This document shows positions 1-9,132 of a DNA stretch of 12,747 nucleotides, in pieces (position 1 is the stretch's first letter; each line of letters begins with the position of its first letter). The stretch spans positions 95,291-108,037 of the forward strand of contig NAOQ01000239.1 in assembly GCA_002751075.1 (NCBI GenBank), in the 5' to 3' direction. The notes below the pieces were generated by a model that did not search any database, was not told the origin of the DNA, and worked only from the letters and a program-made list of their open reading frames with translations. The DNA comes from Ichthyophonus hoferi (taxonomy: Eukaryota > Opisthokonta > Ichthyosporea > Ichthyophonida > Ichthyophonidae). A program made the position numbers and the translations under genes.

Positions 1-57
1 GACTATAATATACTGTACCATACTATCCGCAATAACCATACTCCACTATCCCCCTAG

Positions 58-2620
58 ATGGCCAGGGTCGTACTTACTACTATCACCAAGTTACTCGTAA
101 GCCCCAATGGAATCCACCCACTGTAGATCCTGAACCACTTAAACCAATGGGATCATTACCAGGTACCACACTACATGTACTGTAAATCAGAAACCAATTA
201 TAATCCTTTTTAAAATATCTACTCGTACCACTCAGACATTGTTATTTCTTGGTATTGCGGGCCCTTTTATTGCGTCAAATTTTACTTTTCCTCTTCCAAT
301 CAATATGAAAATTGCATATAATAAACTCTTTTCGTTTAAGGTATATATGCGATTGTATGATAGGACAGTAAAATTAGTTATTGTGAATCAATGACTTGAT
401 AAGAATTGTATTTTATATTTTATATTCTAATCACTTGACTGGTACGGGCCACTTAGGTAGCGGCGCATCTCTTTTGATTGGCAATCAATGTATCGAGATC
501 CCACCTCCTACCGACCAATGTAAGCGTGAGTTACTGTTTAATATGTTGTAACTGCTATGCCCTTTCTGTGATGGGCTCTTTTCTACAATCTCTTTGTTCC
601 CTCTTTCTCTCTTCCTCTAAAATATTATATTTGCCCTCTCGCAGTATCACCAGCCAATAGCAATGACCCAGGCTGCCTTACTTCTTCATTTGGCTATAAA
701 ACTTCTAGATTTGGACCACCCCGGGAAGCAGCCACTGCCTTTGACTATGTCTTACAACGCCAATCAAATCCATTATCGCCATCAAAATTGCCATCAAAAT
801 CCCAATACGGATCGCACCCATCCTTCAATTCTATTGGTAAATCGTCATGGAGTGACTCCCAGGTTACCAATGAAGAATTACCTCCGTCTTCTCCTGCTTT
901 CCCTCAGCCGCCTAGTGATGAAGATACGGCCAATGAACATGAGGTGACAGTTAGTAAACGATCCAGTTCTATTGCTTCAAAGAAAGATGAGAAAGATGAT
1001 TCGTCAAAAAAGGATAAGAAGAAAGTTGACACGGAGAGCAAAGAGAAGGCAGAATTTAGGGCTAAGGTACGGGGATGGGATTGGGTAGAAGTCATATATA
1101 TACATGTATTGGAGTGCAGATAAATTGACTATAGATGTTTACAATAACGTGAGATATTATAATATATATTCATATCCTATATGATTAAATGCATATAGAC
1201 TCCCATTATTATATTACAATAGCACGATGTGTTATAATACACTAATTAAATACAAATAAATCATTACTCTATTTATTTTGTTATTCTATGCTCCGCACTG
1301 ACAGGTAAGGGTTGGGTATTCAGTTATCTCAGATTGTCGTCAAGGAGATGGCCCCCTATAGAAAGAGCACCTGCACGAAGGCCAGGATTACCTCCAAGGA
1401 AGACTTCAAACATTGTGCTAGAAAGGTGAGTTGGACATACTGATTCTACCCTGTGTAGTTATTATCTCACCCATGTTCAGGGTGCCGGCGGACTATTGCA
1501 AGCAGAGAATTTAAGGAAAAATCTGGAAAATCTATATAGCCTTTATTCAGTATCACCACAAAATCTGGAGTGCTCAATCTGTCTCACACAGAACCTTTTT
1601 ATACGTTTTGACTGTAGCATTTTATGTTAAAAAAAATGCATCAGAAACCAGCATAAATTAGTTTTATAGTTAGAATTATAGCTACCTTGCCTATGGTTTA
1701 TGTGTATTTATGTTGGTGAAGATTTTCTATCTAGTGCTAAAAGAAGCCAGCTGGCATTAATAGATGAAGGGTATTAGTTGACTACTGCATGCATATATAT
1801 ATATGTAGATATTTATAATGTTATTACACTATCATACTACCATACCATCATACATATATACATGCGTACATATTTATGCATACTTGCACACATGGCGTAA
1901 TTTATTACTATCTCTCCGTCTATCTCTTTCTTAAGTTTCCCTTTAACCTTTTGACAGTGCTGAATATTGGTTATGGAGACAATTTAATAATACCCATATG
2001 GGAAGTATGTATGCAGATAGTATTTTATTATAGATTAATATGAATATATATGTGTGCGTACGTGTATGAGAGAATATAAAATACACAGAAAACTATGCAT
2101 TGGTATTTCTATATTAGTGAGGTGCTCATCTTAGTCTAAGGGGTTGGGATGGGGTTTATATGCAAGAACCAATCAATTCAGCGGGTCAGGGGTTTAAGGA
2201 AACCAGTTCACTTCTAGGGACACCAGTGTCTTTAATGGCATTTATTGGTTGAATTTTAATTTCATATTATGGCATGATCCTACTGAAGATGGTTATAGTT
2301 ACCAAATTGGGCCACTAAAGTCATCTTTAATTAATTAACTTAATTACCTTCTATTTTATATATGCGTGTATTTATCTATGCGTACATGTATGTGTGCGGA
2401 GCTATACTTCATACCAATCACTAAATGCATATTAAAATTAACCGAATCATATGATTGGCAGATCACACATTCTATTATGGACACACATGAGAGAAAGGGC
2501 AACCGATTTATAATGGATGAGAAGACTGCCAGGAAGACAAAAGAGGCCGTGCCTAAATACATGGAGAGATATGGACCAGTGTATAAGCCAGGGTATAGGA
2601 GCACAGATGGGGATGATTAG
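58..2620 (+). CDS. SETD2: SETD2-like histone H3K36 methyltransferase, C-terminal part (four last exons)
   Basis: Exons 58-162, 645-1066, 1324-1425 and 2462-2620 (stop TAG). Introns are GT/AG and phases match at every junction (1, 0, 0). They encode 261 residues plus a split first codon. Exon 1 gives the second half of a WW domain (RTYYYHQVTRKPQWNPP), close to SETD2. Exon 2 is a Ser/Pro then Lys/Asp-rich linker. The end of exon 2 and exons 3-4 give an SRI domain: AEFRAK joins LSQIVVKEMAPYRK, then RITSKEDFKHCARK, then KYMERYGPVYKP, matching SETD2 residue for residue in places. In this family SRI binds the phosphorylated CTD of RNA polymerase II, bringing H3K36 trimethylation to transcribed genes in the nucleus. 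The SET domain and first WW tryptophan lie upstream of the window. The protein ends ten residues after the SRI motif. Yeast Set2 also has an SRI domain, but this order and wording are nearest to animal SETD2. Confidence 0.92.
163..644 (+). other. SETD2 intron, WW exon to linker exon
   Basis: This 482-nt intron starts AG|GTACCA and ends in a pyrimidine-rich tract before CGCAG|TATC. The one base left by exon 1 (G) and the two opening exon 2 (TA) make a valine codon without a frame break. I see no further exon in it. The short open frames inside lack any recognisable protein. Confidence 0.75.
1426..2461 (+). other. SETD2 last intron, splitting the SRI domain
   Basis: This 1036-nt intron runs from AAAG|GTGAGT to GGCAG|ATCACA, phase 0. 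It separates CARK from ITHSIM, which are contiguous in other SETD2 proteins. It is AT-rich with ATAT runs near 1790-1870 and 2040-2090. A GC-richer stretch at about 1480-1610 stays open in one frame but matches nothing I know. Confidence 0.8.
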
Positions 2621-2629
2621 TAGCCCTGG

Positions 2630-2800
2630 GGATATAATTACTGTTAATTATATCTAAATATATGCCATTATAGGCCGCTATAATTCCTTTTATTTAATTA
2701 CATGCCATTGTAATTAATTATATGTAATTATATGGTACTGTAATTCGTTATATCTAATTGTATATAACTATGCAATTACTTTAAAATTATATGTCAATGC
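2630..2800. repeat. AT-rich degenerate repeat tract (TAATTATAT-type units)
   Basis: Just after the SETD2 stop the sequence repeats variants of GTAATTAATTATAT, GCCATTATA and GCCATTGTAA about every 20-40 bases. The units are imperfect and no clean period is visible. It lies within the likely SETD2 3' untranslated or downstream region. It may be simple-sequence expansion. No known transposon family is recognised. Confidence 0.4.
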
Positions 2801-2922
2801 TACTAATGAGATAGCTTTACTGTGCGATCATTTATCCGTAAGGCTATGTTTAATTCAGTTGTAGTTGAATCTGATTCTTACCTAATTTAGAAGAATGACA
2901 TTTTCTGTACTTTTGAACGTCA

Positions 2923-3116
2923 TAATGACGTCATTCGATAAATAATATGACAGATCGCTATTTATAGTTACCACTAACTATTGGTAATGAACGTCATTCA
3001 TAAGTATGTTTTTTTTGCCTATTGATTTTAACGAATAGGAAAAAAGGTTTTTTTATATACCAATAGGTTATGAAAGCGTCGGGGGGGGGGGTCTCCTTGA
3101 GTTATGACGTCATTTC
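2923..3116. repeat. Folded-back, palindrome-rich element bounded by ATGACGTCAT
   Basis: Perfect ATGACGTCAT palindromes lie at 2925-2934 and 3104-3113. TAATGACGTCATTC at 2923-2936 recurs with one extra A at 2986-3000. Between the ends are nested inverted repeats: AACTATTGGTA (2976-2986) against TACCAATAGGTT (3058-3069), and T8-G-CCTATT (3009-3023) against AATAGG-A6 (3034-3045) with a 10-nt loop. A run of eleven G lies at 3081-3091. This looks like a small non-coding MITE or foldback element; a cluster of CREB/ATF-type sites is the other reading. No target-site duplication was identified. Confidence 0.4.
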
Positions 3117-3302
3117 CCTCTCACCTTAGCATGCAAACCCACGCTTGTCGGCCGTATGATTATATGTATTTATTTTAAAATTTTAGGTCAGAACTGCCAA
3201 TTAGATTGATGTTCTGTAATTTATCAGTAGAGCTAGATGTTTAATACCATTGTACTAATACTACTGATACTGCTACTACTGCTGTCCACCCTTTTACTTT
3301 GG

Positions 3303-3308
3303 AATAAA
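3303..3308 (+). terminator. Possible distal SETD2 poly(A) signal
   Basis: AATAAA in the context GGAATAAACT is the first canonical signal I find downstream of the SETD2 stop, about 680 nt away. A TG-rich stretch follows within about 120 nt. A non-canonical signal closer to the stop is equally possible, so the assignment is weak. Confidence 0.25.
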
Positions 3309-3309
3309 C

Positions 3310-4650
3310 TATATAATAGATCATGATCTGGCTCTCTATTTTCATTTCATAGTATCAGGTAGCTGTTGATTTCGTACTATCCCTTTTGTTCGCTATATTA
3401 TCACCATATGATGGTGTGTATGTACAATGGTTACAGTATATATGCTACTCTGTTTTCATTTCAGGACTGAGCTCTATATAGATACTGTCTTTCACATTGT
3501 TTCACTTACAAGCCCTCTGCCCATATAGTCCCTAATGGATTTGTCATGATATTGTGGTCTCTGCTTAATCTGCACCTGATATTTTAAAACGAGCACCAGT
3601 AATATTTCAAATTTATTATTGTTCTCAAATTAGTTAGAAGTGACACATTTGTTGATTGGATAAACTATAATTCAGTAAACCTTTGAAATATAAAAATATA
3701 GAGAGATAGATGAGTGTATGCCTAGTGGGAATTGATAATGTTTTAAATCATAAAAACTATATATTGTTATGGTGGTAGAGCCAATTGGTGCTGTATTTCA
3801 TAATCTAATATATACGTAACTCATGCTTGATTTTGCGAGTTTCATCCGGTATGGCAAGGATCATCAAAGTATTTTCTATATCTATTAAAATTAGTATAAT
3901 TTTTTAACAGATTAAATATAAACGTAGAAAATATCTATAAATTCTTAAGAGTTATAATATCAATTATATATACACAATACACTGTAGTGATTTGTTCTTT
4001 AAATTCCCAATTACTGGAAATAGCTTATCTACGTACATGTGCATTAGGGAAATGGCTTATTGTTCTGTCAATATCTTACACACTGTTACACTTTTTTTAA
4101 TATTATCTTTAAGTGCGTCAGCAGTACTCTACTTCAGAACTTATTACAATCATTATCTATTTATTAACAATCTGAATTTCTAAATCATTTATGACACTAT
4201 CAAGCTATATACTGTGGTTAATTAAAAGGGTTTAATGTTTTCGCAAACAATTAAGTATTAGTAAAAGGCGTGTACTATTTCTGTGCTAGAATAACTAAAA
4301 CTTAATTATCAAATAAACTTTGGAATTAATATTATGGGGGTCATTGCTTCGCCAGGTTAGCAGTATAGAAAAAGTGGTATATGTCTAGACATACTTATAT
4401 GTAATTATATATATACAAGATATTTAAGTAAATAAGTGAAGGTGAGCAAGGTTAATTAGTGTGTGACCACATTTAAAACTATGTGCTAATTAAAAGGGGT
4501 TTATGAACAGTAAAGAAAGCATCAATGCTATAATTCCCATTAAAATAAAACTGCAACAATAGTTATAAATAGGAGCCATACAACTTTAGTATTACCGCAT
4601 TTTTCGAAATAGATTGAAATGAATACATGCAATTAAGCCATACAGCCCAA
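3310..4650. other. Intergenic spacer between convergent genes, no gene seen
   Basis: AT-rich sequence with stops in every frame at short spacing. The longest open stretch (about 3992-4183, +) has hydrophobic, low-information composition and no splice or protein similarity that I recognise. A short similar pair is visible: TTAATTAAAAGGGTTTAATG at 4217-4236 and CTAATTAAAAGGGGTTTATG at 4485-4504. Nothing else is supportable. Confidence 0.5.
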
Positions 4651-4652
4651 TA

Positions 4653-4658
4653 TTTATT
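4653..4658 (-). terminator. Poly(A) signal of the LicD-like gene
   Basis: AATAAA on the minus strand, in the context TATCAATAAATATTGG, lies about 100 nt past the stop codon at 4761-4763. It is canonical and at a usual distance for a short 3' untranslated region. Confidence 0.55.
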
Positions 4659-4760
4659 GATAATTGAAGACTATCCAACGTATAACACTCCCAGAAGAAG
4701 AAGGATCAAATGGCAAAAGAAAAAACTAAAAAAAAAATATAAAACCCTTCCATTTTAACA

Positions 4761-6867
4761 TTACGGCAAAACATGTCGGAGGTCAAAATTATAATATGGT
4801 TTGACTCCTGCCAAGGGGCAATCAGCCCTTAAGCCACACATTAGTCCTGTGAGACCAGGGGGAAACTCGGGGTTTTCAAAGCGTCTCCCATATAAAGCCT
4901 CAATACTCTCTAAGATCTTGTTTGGGGCTGGCCATGGCATATTGCAGGCCTAGGAAGAGAGGGGTATATGTGAAGGATGGGAGAGAAACGTAGGTTGCAG
5001 AGAAGTACGAAGAAAAGGTAACAGGAAGGGAGGTAGAAAAGAGTGAGATATGTGTGTTAATAGAGAAATTGTTCAAATGTAATTACTGCGCGCATACCGA
5101 TTAGCTGGGCCGGGTGTAATGGTATAATGCAACATGTGCTATAGTATAAAACAAAATATAATATATATGATTGAATCGTGGTATATATAGAAAGGGGGAG
5201 AGCGAGGAGAAGAGAAAAGGAGAAAGAAAAAGAGATAAACAATCATAAAACTGCTGAAAGGTAAGAATATGATAGATATGGAGCATAGAGTGAGTGTATA
5301 TGTAGATAGCTATATAAGAACATAGAATAAGGGAGAGTATGGGACAAAGAACACACCGTAGTACTGCCTATAGGCTCAGTCAATTCTGCCGGCATACAAA
5401 GCTCACGTCCCCTTGTACCATCTCTTGTGCAAAGGGTGCTATTTGTATCATCCTTATAATAATACCGATAGAAGTCCACATAAGTGCGGGAGAATCTGCT
5501 CAGCCATCTTCCATCATCGGCTAAAGCATTTTTTTGACGGAGTCCAGGAACATCAGATAGTATATGTGTGATTTTATTCCAATCACTTTGCATAACACAC
5601 ACGTCAAAGTCATGCTCCCAGGGCATAGCTTGGAAGGGAAGGTGAGCTTCACGATGGGCACCAAGAAGAGTACCAAAACATATCCTACAATGAGTAAAGA
5701 AAAAATAATAATAAGGTTAGCATGTAGTGTGTAGTGTTATATGTGCATGGTTTTAAAGATGACACGAAAGAGAGAAAGAGAAATAAAGAAATAGGTAAGA
5801 GAGGAATGAAAAGAGGAAAGAGATAGGCACAGCTATAACAAGGGAAAGGGGAATGTAATTGCAAAGGCCCAATCTATATATATATAACTGTTTATGGAAG
5901 TTTAAATTGGAAAAGATATTATATATTTATACTAATAATATGAATATTGGATACTTGAAAATGATGTGGTTGTTAGATATATAGCAATAATGAGTGACTT
6001 GCACAAATAATAATATATTACCCTCACGTCTTCCCATACTTGACAATGTATTCACTTAATTTTTTTAAAAGGTGACAATATACTAAATTAATAATAATCA
6101 ATAATCATGTTAACTGGAATAGTAATGAAAAAAACAACACATTCAGATATCAAAAGTCACAAATTAAATAAACAAAAAAATAATAATAATTAAAAAATAA
6201 AACATTACTATCCTTCATCTCAACTCCATAGCAATATTTGTAGTAGATAGGCCACCCTACCCCAGTCTTTGAAACCCACCAGAGAATTGACCTACCAGGC
6301 TTTAATCTCATGTTCCGCAAATGCGTCCCTGACTAACCCCGCCATGGAACACATATGTTCAAATTCACTGTCCTTCTTGCAACACCAACAGGACAAGCTA
6401 CTCAACACCTGGTATATAACAAAAAGAGTGATGACACCTACAAAGAAGGAAACAATCAAGATTGATTGAGTTCGAAGTGTTTTTTGGAGTAGGTAGGTGG
6501 CAGTTACACCCAGACCACCTATGAATAAACCAATTACAACTCTGAATATATAATCATTAATCCACACCTCTGTATTAAGTACCACAAGGACTATAAGAAA
6601 CAAAACATAAGCAAGCCAGATGCGTGCTAGCATGTATCCATCTCTAATCAAGATACGTCTTAGAAGACGTAGCCTAAACGTCGAGATACTTGTGGTTTCG
6701 ATTTCTACATTAATAAAACCTGATGCAGTGCTATATAGTGGACTTTCGTCTACTTTGTTATATTGGAAGGCACTATCAGTAGATACCAATCTTTCACTAA
6801 ACACTGGCGTTCCCAAGATGTTATGCAGCCCCGTATCGCTGACCAGTTTCTCTAAGTTAGGTGGCAT
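4761..6867 (-). CDS. Three-pass membrane protein with C-terminal LicD/FKTN/FKRP-type domain (three exons)
   Basis: Exons, in order: 6867-6296, 5684-5357 and 4949-4761 (stop TAA), giving 362 residues. Donors TG|GTAGGT and ACG|GTGTGT and acceptors CATTGTAG and CTTCCTAG have matching phases (2, then 0). The ATG at 6867 follows an in-frame TAG at 6886-6888. Residues 1-79 are polar. Spans lie near 80-102, 106-126 and 134-156. Basic residues before span 1 and between spans 2 and 3 place the C terminus in the lumen, as does the sequon N272-S-T. The LicD domain has FGTLLGAHR (194-202), PWEHDFDV with D216 and D218, YVDFYRY with D261, and the closing PWPAPNKILESIEALYG. In this family those Asp residues bind metal. 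Relatives transfer phosphocholine or ribitol-phosphate to glycans in the Golgi or at the cell surface. The substrate here cannot be told. Confidence 0.85.
4950..5356 (-). other. Second intron of the LicD-like gene
   Basis: This 407-nt phase-0 intron starts GTGTGT and ends CCCTCTCTTCCTAG. Read on the plus strand it is strongly purine-rich (4951-5045 and 5190-5240). Open frames through it are continuations of exon 2 past its donor or low-complexity Ser/Leu/Phe reads, not genes. Confidence 0.75.
5685..6295 (-). other. First intron of the LicD-like gene
   Basis: This 611-nt phase-2 intron runs from TG|GTAGGT to TTTACTCATTGTAG|G. The joined codon is TG+G (Trp191), giving IKAW-ICFGTLLG. It contains a plus-strand purine tract at 5760-5830, TA microsatellite at 5876-5886 and poly-AT sequence at 6050-6210. 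No exon was found in it. Confidence 0.75.
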
Positions 6868-6972
6868 TATTGAAATAAACACAATCTAACTGTTTGCATA
6901 GATTTCTAGAATTGGTGCCACAAAGCCAACCAAAATTTTTATTTTCGAGAAATACGAAGACAAAACGTGCTA

Positions 6973-7006
6973 CTTTTATAAGAAAGCTTAAGTTTCAAAA
7001 ACCAAT
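6973..7006 (-). promoter_or_regulatory. Candidate TATA and CCAAT elements of the LicD-like gene
   Basis: On the minus strand TATAAAAG at 6980-6973 lies about 105 nt upstream of the ATG, so a start near 6950 would leave a leader of about 80 nt. An ATTGG (CCAAT on the plus strand, 7002-7006) lies about 20 bases further upstream. Spacing is plausible, but in AT-rich DNA such matches arise by chance. Confidence 0.35.
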
Positions 7007-7169
7007 CAAATGCACACCCAAAGTAAAGATGATTCGCTAACACAAGCATTCATAGTTCTGAATCTACTCGTGGTTTAGATGTTAATATATTATTGGTTTA
7101 TATTGCCCTGTAAAGAATTTCCCATAGAGATGAGCATCCAGTCAGTCCAATAAAAAGATTTCTTTTATC

Positions 7170-7272
7170 AAGGGGGGACACGTTAAAATGCTTTTTAATT
7201 CGGTATTCTCTCTACATTTAAACGAATATAGGTCACAGGAGCGCTCATGTTTCTACTTCTTATTCCCAACAT
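7170..7272. repeat. Diverged interspersed repeat, copy 1
   Basis: From AAGGGGGGACACG to TATTCCCAACA this segment aligns with 7776-7873. Similarity is clearest over TTAATTCGGTATT, TAAACGAATA, AGGTCACAGG and CTTATTCCCAACA. I count about four in five identical bases over the last ~75 positions, with one 3-nt gap. A short open frame starting at 7247 crosses its end and is not credible as a gene. Confidence 0.55.
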
Positions 7273-7775
7273 GGTAGCTGAAAAAACTTACATAAATAGC
7301 TTAGCATGGTCACAAGACCTGGTAATTTTATCAAGTCAACAATCCACGTATGCTGAAAACATCTCACCCACCCTACATTCATTTACTGATCTTTACATGT
7401 GGAGACTCAATTTTATTGCACCTACACACTGTCTTCAAAAATGCATTTGAACTATCAGCATTTCCAGCATCAAAGTAACACCAAGGTGACGTACAAACAA
7501 CTGAGCGTTTAATATTATTGGCAATTAGTATTACATCTGTAGCCTGGGAAAATAGTTATAGTTAGTGCTATCTATTGGTGTTAGACAGCAATCCAAGGTG
7601 ATCTATCAAAATTGAACTAGCCAAAGGTAGAGATCTTGCAACTATATATTAAGTCATTTCAAATTATATGCTTTAGATCCAGATAGCACATTGCTTGGGC
7701 ATCCTGCCTAAAATAAATCCTGCTGACTTGTTAATAATAAAAATATGTCTTAGCATATATATACTCCATGTATGC
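7273..7775. other. Sequence between the two repeat copies, no gene seen
   Basis: About 500 nt of non-coding sequence. The plus-strand frame from 7247 to 7450 has no recognisable motif. CACCAAGGTGAC near 7480 and ATCCAAGGTGATC near 7590 resemble each other. It could be unrelated spacer or the inside of a small element bracketed by the repeats. Confidence 0.35.
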
Positions 7776-7873
7776 AAAGGGGCGCGTTTAAACGCCCCTT
7801 AATTCCGTATTTTCTTTCCTAAACAAATACAGGTCACAAGAAAGCTCGTGTCTCCACTTATTATTCCCAACAC
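7776..7873. repeat. Diverged interspersed repeat, copy 2, with GC hairpin
   Basis: Same orientation as copy 1, about 600 nt downstream. It opens with a hairpin, GGGGCG (7779-7784) and CGCCCC (7793-7798) around an 8-nt loop CGTTTAAA, where copy 1 has decayed sequence. It then shares TTAATTC, AGGTCACA and TTATTCCCAACA. The GC-rich head in AT-rich DNA marks it as foreign to its surroundings. The family is not recognised. Confidence 0.55.
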
Positions 7874-8008
7874 CAAGTAACTACACTCTCCTAGTGTTAT
7901 CAACCTTATGTGTCCAGTCCTCATGATCAGAGGCTTTGATCCCGCCTGTCTCTAAGACCGTTGTCTCTGTTTCTTAGTCGATGATAGTGTTGACGTTAAG
8001 GTCTAAAT

Positions 8009-8977
8009 CTATGTGGGTTCTCTTGTTTTTACTTTCTGTGAGTAGGGTCGACAGAAAGCGAAGCCCTGCTCTCGTTGGCAATCCCAGTCATAGCTGGAAT
8101 GTAAGTTATAGCTGGATGGGCATATCCTAGGATTGTTAGTGTTAGCTGTTTTGATTTAGATTCCGTAAGCATCGTTTAATCAACTCAAATAGTTTAATTT
8201 AATCAAGCGCTCACTGATTGCTTAATTCATTAATTTCCAATCTTGACTCCAGTCGTTTACGTGTCTAGAACCATAAATGAAGTTAGCTGCGCTACCATTC
8301 TTTCGTGCATTTGCATACTATGAAGCTAAGAGCGTTAAAAGCATATCCAGATATATTTTCTGTAATCGTATGTTCCTGATTGGCTCAGGTACATGCCCAT
8401 GGGTACACGTACACTAAAAGTACTACATTTCTATTGATAATATTTTCAATGAAGTTGTTACGCTAGTGCACCAACCTCATAACTAGTCTAAATGTAGAAA
8501 AATGTACGTTATAATAGTATGTATATGGGCCAAAAAAAATACAATGCATGCTATACTTGGTTACCATATAAGTCCTTGTTCCTGTTGCCTTTGGCGCTGA
8601 GAATCGTAGGGACCTTGTGAATCATGAGATCGCACGACTTTGATCGAAAATTGTAACAAATCATTAAATTATCTTAGCTGTGGCATTGCTGCCATTGGCT
8701 GATCCAATTTTGATCAACTTCTTGGATTGGAATTTGGCACCAATCTGAGATATGCTCCGATTGATAGGTTTAGATTGCACTAAACGTTTTTTCAAATTAC
8801 ATATTCAATAGAATTTGTTCTTAATATTAAATAATCATGGCTGCATAAAAAATATACAACTTAAATAAATAATTTTTATAAAACATACCCAAAACTGTTT
8901 GGTTCCGTCTCGTCAATCTCATAGAGCTTCTTCTTCCTACCTAGGCGATTAACAAAGTTATCCTCATTCACATTCAT
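8009..8977 (-). CDS. Candidate small two-exon gene, product unknown
   Basis: A possible first exon, 8977-8889, starts ACA-ATG and reads MNVNEDNFVNRLGRKKKLYE and nine further residues before a strong donor, GG|GTATGT, at phase 2. An in-frame TAG lies at 8987-8989. The only phase-compatible, coding-like partner I find is 8093-8009, after the acceptor CTTACATTCCAG. It reads YDWDCQREQGFAFCRPY and ends at TAG. The joined product would be 57 residues, with two Cys, no signal peptide and no recognised domain. Both segments are richer in GC than their surroundings. The pairing across a 795-nt intron is an inference. Other exons may exist at 8573-8760, where several frames are open. I know no homologue and no function is proposed. 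Confidence 0.25.
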
Positions 8978-9070
8978 TGTAATAAACTATTGATCTTTAT
9001 TAATCAACATCTTGTAGTATTTTTTACAAGTTCCTTAGTGTATGCCCAGTAATATCACCTATATAGGTCG

Positions 9071-9132
9071 CTAGTGAAAACCCTTACGTGTCCTAATGCC
9101 CAGACTAAAAGTACGTTGAGGGACGCCACTAG
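9071..9132. repeat. Short symmetric inverted repeat CTAGTG-N4-CCCT
   Basis: CTAGTG-N4-CCCT at 9071-9084 is mirrored by AGGG-N4-CACTAG at 9119-9132, a 62-bp imperfect palindrome. It could be the ends of a very short deleted element or chance. Confidence 0.3.

Noticed and set aside
663-947. Plus-strand open frame overlapping the SETD2 linker exon
   Set aside because: It is an out-of-frame shadow. The frame that joins the WW and SRI exons by phase is the other one.
904-1095. Minus-strand open frame rich in Ser/Phe
   Set aside because: It is the antisense image of the Lys/Asp/Ser-rich SETD2 linker.
2366-2461. Plus-strand ATG start upstream of the SRI exon, suggesting a separate small gene
   Set aside because: The residues before 2462 are intron. 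Similarity to SETD2 begins exactly at the ATTGGCAG acceptor.
2356-2604. Minus-strand open frame opposite the last SETD2 exon
   Set aside because: Antisense shadow of the SRI-domain exon, with no domain of its own.
6868-6882. Earlier start of the LicD-like protein at 6882
   Set aside because: That codon is GTG. In an animal gene the first ATG of the frame, at 6867, is the credible start, and a stop lies just upstream.
6269-6889. Plus-strand open frames opposite the first LicD-gene exon
   Set aside because: They lie antisense to a well-formed three-span coding exon and have no recognisable motif.
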